Source: DYJK01 sp964464825 (GTDB taxonomy: Bacteria; Bacteroidota; Ignavibacteria; Ignavibacteriales; Melioribacteraceae). Taken from it: DNA of 64,000 nucleotides. The stretch's first letter is position 1, and every line of letters begins with the position of its first letter. A program made the translations under genes and the position numbers. Positions 26,849 through 34,851 of this stretch are shown here, one piece after another. Below the pieces are notes generated by a model, which saw only the letters and a list, made by a program, of their open reading frames with translations, ran no database searches and was not told where the DNA came from. Where the stretch lies: positions 15,873 through 79,872 of the forward strand of contig CAYXKL010000003.1 in the NCBI GenBank assembly GCA_964464825.1, read 5' to 3'.

Positions 26849-27733
26849 TCAACTCCGTTTAATTTCGTTGAAGTTATCTTCAAGTAACAATTCTTGTTCA
26901 TCAGCAATAGCATTTAAATCATTTAACATTTTTTTTGCTTTTGATTTATTACTTACAGCACATTCAGTAGCTATAGCATTAATAAGGACAGATATGGCAG
27001 CAAATGAATTTGTGAATAAAAGATTTTCACTTTTAACTACAAGATGTACATCGGAATGAAACGTAATTGGCGAAGCGTCTTTGTTTGTAATCGATATTAT
27101 TTTTATTCCTTTTTCATTAGCATACTCGGCTGCTTTTATAGTTTCTTTAGAGTATGGAGGAAATGAGAGGGCAATGATTAAATCATTTTTATTAAGAAAT
27201 AATATCTGTTCCATAAAAGATGCAAAGTTATGATTAAATGCAGATGCATCTATTCCAACTTGGTTCAATTGATAAGCTAGAATTTTGGAAAGCAGAAAAG
27301 AAATACCAAGTCCCATTGTATAAACCCGATTGGATTTCTGAATTAATTTTATAGTACTTCCAAAATTATTTCTATCAATAAGATTTACAGTATCATTAAT
27401 ATTTTTTATATCCTGATTAGCTACTGAAGTAAGAGTATCGTCTTTAATTTTTGAATTATCTATTAATGCAAATATTTCCTTGTTCTGAATATGATTTTGT
27501 AATTCCTGGGAAATACGCTCTCTCATTTCCAAAAACCCTTCAAATCCAACTCTTTGGGCAAAACGAACAACCGAGGCAACACTCAATGAGGTTGCCTCGG
27601 ATAAATCTTGTACACTATAAAATGGAACACGGTCAAAATTATCAATTATAAAAGAAGCTAATCTTTTATGGTTCTTCGGCAGACTTTCATAATGATTTTG
27701 TATTCTTGTTTTTATTTCTTTATAGCGTGCCAT
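26849..27733 (-). CDS. RpiR/MurR-family transcriptional regulator
   Basis: 294 aa, cytoplasmic. The N-terminal HTH_6 domain (~1-77: ASFIIDNFDRVPFYSVQDLS, SLSVASVVRFAQRVGFEGF) is the DNA-binding part. A SIS domain (~125-255, NRVYTMGLGISFLL, DLIIALSFPPYSKETIKAAE, KIISITNKDASPI) normally senses a phosphorylated sugar. Regulating a peptide or amino-acid locus is less usual for this family, but several RpiR-type proteins do so. It lies inside the ten-gene operon between a T9SS protein and the TonB receptor, so it likely controls the operon. A TGTAA/TTACA dyad at 32259-32283 is a candidate site. Confidence 0.92.
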   Translation of the reverse strand: MARYKEIKTRIQNHYESLPKNHKRLASFIIDNFDRVPFYSVQDLSEATSLSVASVVRFAQRVGFEGFLEMRERISQELQNHIQNKEIFALIDNSKIKDDTLTSVANQDIKNINDTVNLIDRNNFGSTIKLIQKSNRVYTMGLGISFLLSKILAYQLNQVGIDASAFNHNFASFMEQILFLNKNDLIIALSFPPYSKETIKAAEYANEKGIKIISITNKDASPITFHSDVHLVVKSENLLFTNSFAAISVLINAIATECAVSNKSKAKKMLNDLNAIADEQELLLEDNFNEIKRS

Positions 27734-27734
27734 T

Positions 27735-28865
27735 TTATTTCATTAACAACATTTTCTTTGTCTGTGAATAACTACCTGATGTGATAGTATAAAGATAAAT
27801 TCCGCTCGAAAGATTTGAACCATTGAAGTCTACTTTATAATTTCCTTTATCTAAATTTTTATTTACTAGATCAGCAACTTCCTGACCTAATGTATTGTAA
27901 ATCTTCAATGTGGTAAATCCGCTTTCCGGTAATGAAAATTCAATCTTTGTTGTTGGATTAAACGGATTAGGATAGTTTTGTGATAATGTATAAACATTTG
28001 GTATTATCTGATCGATCTGTTCAACAGATGTAAAAACAGAATTATAAATTGCTTCAGCAGCAGAGAAATTAGCTTTCATTGTTGTTTCATCACTTCCGAC
28101 TGCTACAATTAAATATACCGTAATACTTTGATTGGGTTGAAGTTCACGAGCTGCACCGCTATAAAAAATTACTGTCCCGTCTGCTGACTGAGTAGTATAT
28201 TCTGATTCTAAAGTTCCGGTAGTCATCCATGTATACAAATCAGCATCGCTACTATTATAGCCATCATACCAATCAATAGATTTTACAGTTTGCAAATCTT
28301 CTGTTAAAATTTTAAACCCAGTATAAGTAGAGCTTGGAGATCTGTACATGTAAATAATTTTTGTAGCTGCATCATATTTATTGGTTTCAAATCCGTAAGC
28401 TGCATCTATATAAGAAATAATTTCACCGCCAATGTGAGAATTCAAAGTTGTACTTCCAATATTTTTCACTAAACCTTTAATAATTACAAATCCCTGATTA
28501 TTCCAACCGTAAATATTAACATCAAGTTTAATATCTGGGGGCAAAGCTGGGTTATTGTAAGTGTTATCACTTGAAAATGTTAATTCAAAATCGCTCAGTG
28601 TTGGACTAGCGACAAGTTCCGGTCCGCTTAGTATTTGCAAATCATTCCAATAATCAAAAACCTGATTTGCTTCTCCGGAAACCAGAAAAGAAAATCTTTC
28701 AATCTGCTGTTGATTTGAATTGGGAGCATAGATTTCAATTCTACCGTATGAACTTGTATAAACATATATTTTGCCAGTTTCAAACTCTGCTTGTGCAAAA
28801 CTGTTACTATTAACAGAAAGCACAGTAATAAAAGATACTGCCATAATAAGTAGTCTTTTTCTCAT
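27735..28865 (-). CDS. T9SS-sorted secreted protein of unknown function
   Basis: 376 aa with a strong GGAGG ribosome site and a signal peptide (LLIMAVSFITVLSVNSNSFA). Residues ~25-275 form one beta-rich domain (FETGKIYVYTSSYGRIEIYA, LLxSGPELVASPTLSDFELT, LQPNQSITVYLIVAVGSD) that I do not recognise. Residues ~290-376 are a canonical T9SS type A sorting domain (LSQNYPNPFNPTTKIEFSLP, SSGIYLYTITSG, KKMLLMK). It is exported and probably surface-bound, and it lies between the YfcC carrier and the RpiR regulator. It could be a binding protein for the locus substrate, by context only. Confidence 0.8.
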   Translation of the reverse strand: MRKRLLIMAVSFITVLSVNSNSFAQAEFETGKIYVYTSSYGRIEIYAPNSNQQQIERFSFLVSGEANQVFDYWNDLQILSGPELVASPTLSDFELTFSSDNTYNNPALPPDIKLDVNIYGWNNQGFVIIKGLVKNIGSTTLNSHIGGEIISYIDAAYGFETNKYDAATKIIYMYRSPSSTYTGFKILTEDLQTVKSIDWYDGYNSSDADLYTWMTTGTLESEYTTQSADGTVIFYSGAARELQPNQSITVYLIVAVGSDETTMKANFSAAEAIYNSVFTSVEQIDQIIPNVYTLSQNYPNPFNPTTKIEFSLPESGFTTLKIYNTLGQEVADLVNKNLDKGNYKVDFNGSNLSSGIYLYTITSGSYSQTKKMLLMK

Positions 28866-28896
28866 TTTACCTCCAATTAGTTAAGATTAAATTTAT

Positions 28897-30306
28897 TTAC
28901 CAGTTTAGGAAATGCGGTGGAATCAGTAGTAAAAGTCCCAATATCATAAAAATTATTTGCAAAGGAAGCACCCACTTAGCCCATTTTTCCCAAGGAACTT
29001 TTGCCATAGATAGAGCTCCCATAGTAACAGCTGATGTAGGAATAATTATATTAGTAAATTCTCCAAACTGAAATGCAAGTATAGCAGTTTGACGGGATAC
29101 ACCAACCAGATCGGAAAGAGGCGCCATAATAGGCATAGTTAATGCCGCCTGTCCACTTCCTGAGTGTACAAAGAAATTTATTATTGCTTGAGTTAAAAAC
29201 ATTTTCTGTGCAGAAAATATTGGTGATGATGATTCAACAAATGGTGATAAACCGTATAACATTGAATCTATTATTTGTCCGTCTCTAGAAATTACGAGGG
29301 TTGCTCTTGCCAATGCTATTATTAAAGCTGTACCGACAAGGTCTTTAGCACCTTCTATAAAAGCTTTTACTAAATCATCACTCTTTAGACCACCTACAAT
29401 ACCTACAACTATACCCATAACAAAAAATAAAGCAGCTATTTCTTCAATAAACCAACTGAATTTTATTACTCCAATAACAAGGATAATTAGTGAAAGTGCA
29501 AATACAAATAATACTGATTTATGTTTTAATGTTAATTGTTTTTCCTCATTAGAATTTATATGATCACTCTTTCTGCGTTCAATATCTTCGTGATACGTAG
29601 GACTTATTGCCGGATTAATTTTTAGTTTCTTAATATAGTACATGATAAATACAATAGCAGTCAAATTACATATGAACCAAACAATAATTCGATAACCAAT
29701 TCCAGAAAATAAGGGAACTTCGGCAATTCCTTGTGCAATCCCAACATTGAATGGATTTAAGAAAGCACTAGCAAAACCAATATGGGCTCCAACTAATGGA
29801 ATGGCTACGCCAACAACAGAATCATATCCTAACGCAAGTACTATAGGCACAATAACAAGAATGAAGGGGATAATTTCTTCATTCATTCCAAATGTTGCCC
29901 CACCTAAGGAAAACATTGTTATCAATATTGGAACAAAAAAGAGATTGAGAATTTTAGATTGATGGTAAGCACGGGCAAGTTTTAGAATCAAGGTGTTAAT
30001 TGCATCAGTTTTTTGAAGTACATTAAATGCACCACCTACAATAAGCACAAAACCTATAATTAAAGCAGCTTCTACAAATCCTTTTATTGGTGAGATAAAT
30101 AATTCTACAATTCCTTGCGGGTTACTTTCTATATATTTAAATGAATTAGGAACAACAACTTCTCGTCCATTTACTATTCCCCGTTCGTATTTACCGCCTG
30201 GTATAATCCACGTTAGAACAGCTATAAATACCAGCAGAGAAAAAATAAGTATGTAGGTATTAGGTACTTTAATATTTAGACGATATTTTTTTGTTTTTTT
30301 ACTCAT
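28897..30306 (-). CDS. YfcC-family inner-membrane carrier
   Basis: 469 aa with about 12 hydrophobic segments. The N-terminal signature VPNTYILIFSLLVFIAVLTW and IIPGGKYER, and the re-entrant-like motifs GGATFGMNEEIIPF and HSGSGQAALTMPIMAPLSDL, match the YfcC/DcuC superfamily. Members are annotated as C4-dicarboxylate or basic amino-acid carriers. In this locus, dipeptides, aspartate or arginine from extracellular proteolysis would be logical substrates, which is inference. Its start overlaps the end of the cyanophycinase-like gene by eight bases, so the two are coupled. Confidence 0.88.
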   Translation of the reverse strand: MSKKTKKYRLNIKVPNTYILIFSLLVFIAVLTWIIPGGKYERGIVNGREVVVPNSFKYIESNPQGIVELFISPIKGFVEAALIIGFVLIVGGAFNVLQKTDAINTLILKLARAYHQSKILNLFFVPILITMFSLGGATFGMNEEIIPFILVIVPIVLALGYDSVVGVAIPLVGAHIGFASAFLNPFNVGIAQGIAEVPLFSGIGYRIIVWFICNLTAIVFIMYYIKKLKINPAISPTYHEDIERRKSDHINSNEEKQLTLKHKSVLFVFALSLIILVIGVIKFSWFIEEIAALFFVMGIVVGIVGGLKSDDLVKAFIEGAKDLVGTALIIALARATLVISRDGQIIDSMLYGLSPFVESSSPIFSAQKMFLTQAIINFFVHSGSGQAALTMPIMAPLSDLVGVSRQTAILAFQFGEFTNIIIPTSAVTMGALSMAKVPWEKWAKWVLPLQIIFMILGLLLLIPPHFLNW

Positions 30307-31171
30307 TAATTATTTTTCTGTTAATAAGGTCATATGTTTGACCTGATTTAAGTATATGTATTTTTAAATCAAATGCAGAAAATAAATTGTCTGAATTAAT
30401 CTCGATGTTATTAGTTTCTTTGGGATCAATAACAAAAACTGTTCTATCACCAAAAACATCGAATGTGCCATTTGGTTTAACAATTACTGCTGTTGCTTCA
30501 TCGATACCAATACCAAGTAAATTGGGATGCTCAAGTATAACAGAAAATAATCTATTTAATCTTTTACGTATTATAAAATGTTGGTCTATTACTACATTTT
30601 GGAGAAATCCAAATCCTTGTTTTGTTTCCACATTTCCTTTCTGAATAGTATAAAAATATGACGATGAATCTTTGTTTATTAACTCATTTCCGGTAATCAT
30701 TACTTCACTCATAATAGCTGCACCAGCACTAGTTCCTCCTACAACACCTCCTTCATTATAAATTCTTTTTATATAATCTAAAAATTTTGTTCCGAGTAAA
30801 GCTTTTGTTAAACGACTTTGATCTCCACCGGAAAAGAATATTCCTGTCACACCGTTTAATTTTTTTAGATTTGAATCTATGTCTGCCGAAGTGCTATCGC
30901 AAAAGACATAGTCAACATCTTTAACACCAAGACTACGAAATTGCATTTTTTGTTCATTCGCGGTTTCAATAGGAACTGAACTAGCCATTGGTATTATTAT
31001 AAATTTTTTATCAATTCCGCCGGCTAGTTCAATAAATTTTTTCATCATGTGTTGGGGTCTTTCTCCTCCACCAATAATAAATAAATATCCTTTTGGAAAG
31101 TTATTATAACCAGCAAATACGTTTGTAGATAAAACTGAAAAAATAATTAATGATAAAATTTTAATTTTCAT
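30299..31171 (-). CDS. Cyanophycinase-like S51 peptidase
   Basis: 290 aa, close to the usual cyanophycinase length, with a signal peptide (MKIKILSLIIFSVLSTNVFA). FIIGGGERP opens the fold, the nucleophile elbow is GGTSAGAAI (S148), and the family motif IDQHFIIRKRLNRL supplies the His (H198), followed by LGIGIDEATA. Cyanophycinases cut multi-L-arginyl-poly-L-aspartate to beta-Asp-Arg dipeptides. The nearest alternative is another S51 isopeptidase or Asp-dipeptidase. With no sorting domain it should be periplasmic, whereas the 680-aa homologue of this locus is extracellular. It overlaps both neighbours (M20 by 11 nt, carrier by 8 nt). Confidence 0.88.
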   Translation of the reverse strand: MKIKILSLIIFSVLSTNVFAGYNNFPKGYLFIIGGGERPQHMMKKFIELAGGIDKKFIIIPMASSVPIETANEQKMQFRSLGVKDVDYVFCDSTSADIDSNLKKLNGVTGIFFSGGDQSRLTKALLGTKFLDYIKRIYNEGGVVGGTSAGAAIMSEVMITGNELINKDSSSYFYTIQKGNVETKQGFGFLQNVVIDQHFIIRKRLNRLFSVILEHPNLLGIGIDEATAVIVKPNGTFDVFGDRTVFVIDPKETNNIEINSDNLFSAFDLKIHILKSGQTYDLINRKIINE

Positions 31172-32258
31172 TTTTCACCAATTCAATTGCAATTTTTAAT
31201 GCATTTTCAAAATCTTCATACAAAATAAATTCATCATTAGAATGAGGATTCTGTGCGCCAATACCAATATTGACTGTTTCTATACCTTTAGCATTATAAG
31301 AATTAGCATCGCTTCCTCCAGCAGAAATAGATGCTTCTGGTTCTAAGCCAATATTATTTATGGCTTGTGAAATTTTCATAACCGTTTGTGAGTCATTTTT
31401 AAGTTTGAAAGGCTGAAAATCCCAATACCAATCAAAATTCAGTTTCCCTTTCATTAATGCGCATTCACTTAAAAATATTTTTTCAATCTCCCTTAATTGA
31501 GATTCAACCTCTTGCATTTCAATAGCTCTGACTTCACCAATCATTTTTACATAGTCTGGTACAACATTTATTGCAACACCGCCATTTATGCTACCGATAT
31601 TTACTAAAGTATCATTTTTAATTCTTCCTAATTTTAACTTAGATATAGCATTAGCAGCAATTTTAATCGCATTAATACCACCTTCTGGATTAATACCTGA
31701 ATGAGAAGCTTTACCAAAGATCTCAATATTAAATGCAGCCGCACCATAAGAAGAACTAATAAATTTACCGGGTCTCATATATGAGTCGAAAACATAACCA
31801 GATTTAATGGAATTGTTTAATTTAAGATTTTTCGAGCCACCTAATGTTGTTTCTTCACAAATAATAAACACCAAGGTACAATCTTTTGATTTAATTTCTT
31901 TCTTTGATATTAATTCAGCTATTCTAAGTAATATTGATACACCCACCCTATTATCTACGCCTAAAACAGTTTTTCCATCAGAAGTTATTCTATCAGTTTT
32001 TAAAATTGGATTTACATCTTTTGTAGATCTTGCTGTATCCATATGAGCACTTAATAAAAAATCACCACCGTTACCAATCTTACAAATAATATTTCCGCTA
32101 TTACTTTGTGTAATTGATTTAGATTCATCTTCTATTGGGTTAAATCCAAGTTCAGACAAATATCTTAAAATAAAATCAGCTAAGGGTTTCTCATTTCCGG
32201 ATAGGGCTTCGATGGGTGCTACCTTCAGAAATATTTCTAATAATTTTTTATCATTCAT
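31161..32258 (-). CDS. M20 family metallopeptidase (PepT-like)
   Basis: 365 aa from the ATG at 32258; the TTG 19 codons upstream would give an unlikely N-terminus and cross a dyad. The M20 metal set is visible: SAHMDTA (His, Asp), GVDNRVG (bridging Asp), ICEETTLGG (catalytic and ligand Glu), VFDSY (Asp) and NPHSNDE (His), with a dimerisation domain at ~180-290 (IEIFGKASHSGINPEGGINA). There is no signal peptide, so it is cytoplasmic. Such enzymes hydrolyse di- or tripeptides. It is the first gene of the locus and would finish degradation of peptides brought in by the carrier. Confidence 0.88.
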   Translation of the reverse strand: MNDKKLLEIFLKVAPIEALSGNEKPLADFILRYLSELGFNPIEDESKSITQSNSGNIICKIGNGGDFLLSAHMDTARSTKDVNPILKTDRITSDGKTVLGVDNRVGVSILLRIAELISKKEIKSKDCTLVFIICEETTLGGSKNLKLNNSIKSGYVFDSYMRPGKFISSSYGAAAFNIEIFGKASHSGINPEGGINAIKIAANAISKLKLGRIKNDTLVNIGSINGGVAINVVPDYVKMIGEVRAIEMQEVESQLREIEKIFLSECALMKGKLNFDWYWDFQPFKLKNDSQTVMKISQAINNIGLEPEASISAGGSDANSYNAKGIETVNIGIGAQNPHSNDEFILYEDFENALKIAIELVKNEN

Positions 32259-32283
32259 TGTAAGAATTATTACATTATTGTAA
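32259..32283. promoter_or_regulatory. Candidate RpiR-type operator
   Basis: TGTAAGAATTATTACA (32259-32274) is a 16-bp dyad with seven of eight matched half-site positions. A third half-site TGTAA at 32279-32283 forms TTACA-N4-TGTAA with it. It abuts the start of the first gene of an operon that encodes an RpiR regulator. HexR, an RpiR-family protein, binds a similar TGTAAT-A/T-rich-ATTACA dyad. Assignment is by proximity and resemblance. Confidence 0.35.
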
Positions 32284-32349
32284 GGGAGAGTAATACTTAT
32301 TTCAGAATTAAGCAAAATAATTGTCTAAGTCAAGCATTTTTTTTAAAAT

Positions 32350-32383
32350 AAAAAAACCCGGTAGTACAAAAAGTCTCCGGGTT
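32350..32383 (-). terminator. Rho-independent terminator after the DUF1579 gene
   Basis: Read on the minus strand, AACCCGG and CCGGGTT (arms at 32377-32383 and 32355-32361) form a hairpin followed by a T run (TTTTTTTATTTT). It lies 24 nt after the stop codon at 32407 and separates that gene from the peptide locus. Confidence 0.75.
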
Positions 32384-32406
32384 AATTACGAATAAGATGT
32401 CGGATT

Positions 32407-32967
32407 TTACATTCTTGTGTAAGTCATTGTAAACATTTTTGATTCTTGTCCACCAATTGTTGCATACATATCAAAAACAGCTGTATTATCATCCAACCAT
32501 TTAGAAACAGAACGATATTTCATTGGTTGTCCGCTCATCGGATCAATACTCTCACCTGATGTAATAATTGTTTTAGATTTTTCATCATATTGTCCTTTCA
32601 TTACCATAATTCCGGTCCCCATATTATCAACCCATATACTTACAAATTCTTTTGCAACATTATCATATGCATCAATGCCCATTCCATCGAATGGCATTCC
32701 CATCATTGTACTGCTGTGTGTTGATTTAATATATCTTCCACCAAGAATTGATTCGAAATTAGCTGTTCCTTCTGATTTCATTTCTTGACCAGAAGCTGGA
32801 TCAATCATAACCATTACGGTTTTCCATTTACCAACCATTTTGGACATCATTTGATGCATGGTACCCGGTGTCATCGATTCCATCCACTTTTGCATTGCCT
32901 CTTGATCCTGGGCTTGGATAGTTACAAACATCATACACATGAATAATGCTGCTAATACTTTTTTCAT
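32407..32967 (-). CDS. DUF1579-family exported protein
   Basis: 186 aa from the ATG at 32967, which has a GGAGGT site five bases upstream. The ATG four codons earlier lies on that site and is rejected. The signal peptide is MKKVLAALFMCMMFVTIQAQ. The mature domain (~40-186) matches the DUF1579 pattern (MVGKWKTVMVMIDPASGQEM, GTANFESILGGRYIKSTHSS, GIDAYDNVAKEFVSIWVDNM), a lipocalin-like beta-barrel of unknown function. It is rich in methionine. It is bounded by its own terminator and looks monocistronic. Confidence 0.8.
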   Translation of the reverse strand: MKKVLAALFMCMMFVTIQAQDQEAMQKWMESMTPGTMHQMMSKMVGKWKTVMVMIDPASGQEMKSEGTANFESILGGRYIKSTHSSTMMGMPFDGMGIDAYDNVAKEFVSIWVDNMGTGIMVMKGQYDEKSKTIITSGESIDPMSGQPMKYRSVSKWLDDNTAVFDMYATIGGQESKMFTMTYTRM

Positions 32968-33097
32968 TACTACCTCCATTGAATTTGAAATAATTTTTAA
33001 CTCTCTTAAATAAAATAAGATATTTTGTCTAAAACAAAAATGATATTAAAATATTTTTTTAATAATACTTCTAGATACAATTTGATCTAACATTTTA

Positions 33098-34291
33098 TTA
33101 AGTTTTTTTCAGTGTCATGAATAAATAAGCCGAAATAATGGAAAGTAAAAAGGTTCCAATCCATAATATTGTAGAACCGGCATAATCCAGAATAACTGTA
33201 CCAAGCCAGGGACCTAACATTAAGGCAAGACTAAAAGTCATTTGGAAATAACCCATATACTCACCTCTCCTTTCGGGTGGTGAAATTGCAGATGTGTATG
33301 ATGTTACTGCTGGAAAGAATATCATTTCTCCAAATGTCCAAATAATAATTGTAATAATGATAAGTAAAAAATTATTTGCAAATGCCATTGCACCAAAACC
33401 GATACCGCACAAAACAGCAGCTAATGCTGTAGCTTTTCTATCATCCCAATTTGCCATTAAGTTATTAAGCGGTACCTCAATAAAAATTATTAATACTGTA
33501 TTCACTGCCATTAGTACACCATAAGTAGACTGCTGAAAACCTAAATCGTTCACAAGAAATATTGGCATTGCACCAATGTGTTGAAAAAACACCATGTTTA
33601 CCGGAATAAGTGATAGCATGAATAATAAAAAGCGATAATCTTTTAAGATATTTACCTTCTGCAGCTTCTCTATTTTTTCATTTGCTTCATTATTTTCATT
33701 CAAATTGGAAGTGTTGATATTCTTGCTTTCAAATTTTGTAAACATTAAAAAAACTCCAGCCAAAATCGAAGTAATCCCATCAACATAAAAAAGTAAGTTA
33801 AAATTGATTTGTGAAAGAAATCCACCAACAACCGGACCTATACTCATACCTAGGTTTATTGCCAATCTATTTAACGCAAATGCCGTTTTTCTCTGTCCTG
33901 GTTCTGCTTCATGAGATATTAATGATAGATTTGCCGGACGAAACGCTTCTCCTATAACAGACCAGATAAATGTATAAGCAAGGATTAAATTATAGTCTTT
34001 GATATACGGATAAACAAAAAGCATTAATCCGGTTATAATCAGCGAAAGTTTCATCACCTTTAAAGCACCAAGATTATCGGAAAGTTTACCCACAAATGGA
34101 GCTGTAATTAAAGCTCCAGCACCATAAAATGTAAGTACCATACCAGCTTCTGAAACAGTTACGCCCATTCCTTTTGTCATATATAATGCTAAAAACGGAA
34201 TAACCATTGTTCCAGATCGATTTATTAAGGTAGCAAATGCCAGCAGCCATACATTATGCGGTATATTCTTTAAACCTTTCCAGGGATTCAT
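33098..34291 (-). CDS. MFS transporter (drug-efflux type)
   Basis: 397 aa from the ATG at 34291; a TTG eight codons upstream has no better ribosome site. About 12 membrane helices are seen, with the MFS loop 2-3 motif in GKLSDNLGALKVMKLSLI and the central break at ~200-225 (NTSNLNENNEANEKIEKLQK). SYTSAISPPERRGEYMGYFQ in the second half is typical of MdtG/tetracycline-exporter-like members. Proton-driven export of small molecules is expected; the substrate is unknown. It is divergent from the lipoprotein gene at 34400 and about 130 nt upstream of the DUF1579 gene. Confidence 0.85.
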   Translation of the reverse strand: MNPWKGLKNIPHNVWLLAFATLINRSGTMVIPFLALYMTKGMGVTVSEAGMVLTFYGAGALITAPFVGKLSDNLGALKVMKLSLIITGLMLFVYPYIKDYNLILAYTFIWSVIGEAFRPANLSLISHEAEPGQRKTAFALNRLAINLGMSIGPVVGGFLSQINFNLLFYVDGITSILAGVFLMFTKFESKNINTSNLNENNEANEKIEKLQKVNILKDYRFLLFMLSLIPVNMVFFQHIGAMPIFLVNDLGFQQSTYGVLMAVNTVLIIFIEVPLNNLMANWDDRKATALAAVLCGIGFGAMAFANNFLLIIITIIIWTFGEMIFFPAVTSYTSAISPPERRGEYMGYFQMTFSLALMLGPWLGTVILDYAGSTILWIGTFLLSIISAYLFMTLKKT

Positions 34292-34399
34292 TCTAATAAT
34301 ATTTTTGAGTAACAATAAAATATAAAAAAAACACTCTTACTTCTTACAAATAATTTCACAATTCGTTAAGTTTAATCAGATAAAATTTAAGGGAAAAAG

Positions 34400-34846
34400 A
34401 TGCGCTTATTAAAATATGCTTTTTTTGTTATTTCAATTCTGCTTTCAGCAGCATGTACAAAATTAATTTTGCAACCAGCCGATTTTTCATGGCCAGTTGA
34501 AAATGTTATTAAAGTTGATGAGAAAGGATTTATTGAAGAACCGCGTTATTCATTTACAATAAACACAAAGAAGCTTTTTCAAGAGGAATTTGCCGATTCT
34601 AATCTTGCAGTAGGAAAAGAAATTAGAATTATACGTGATAAGATGGGATATTATTATTTAACCGGAAACAACTTTAAAAATGTTTATCTGTTTTTACCAA
34701 TAGAAGGTGGTATGAGTTTAATTGAAAAGTTTCTAGTAAATGAGTCCGGGCTTAAAACTCCAGTCATGAATCAAAAGAATCCTAATATAGAATTGATTGA
34801 TGGAAATAATATTTACATTTTGAATAACAAAGGTATTGTGAGGTAG
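34400..34846 (+). CDS. Small lipoprotein of unknown function
   Basis: 148 aa with a lipobox (LSAAC, C19) after a short hydrophobic stretch, so it is lipidated after export. The mature part is a small beta-rich domain (WPVENVIKVDEKGFIEEPRY, KLFQEEFADS, IRIIRDKMGYYYLTG, YLFLPIEGGMSLIEKFLVNE) that I do not recognise. The site AAGGGA lies five bases before the ATG. It is five bases upstream of the coiled-coil protein gene, so they form a two-gene operon closed by the terminator at 36132. Confidence 0.75.
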   Translation: MRLLKYAFFVISILLSAACTKLILQPADFSWPVENVIKVDEKGFIEEPRYSFTINTKKLFQEEFADSNLAVGKEIRIIRDKMGYYYLTGNNFKNVYLFLPIEGGMSLIEKFLVNESGLKTPVMNQKNPNIELIDGNNIYILNNKGIVR

Positions 34847-34851
34847 ATAAT

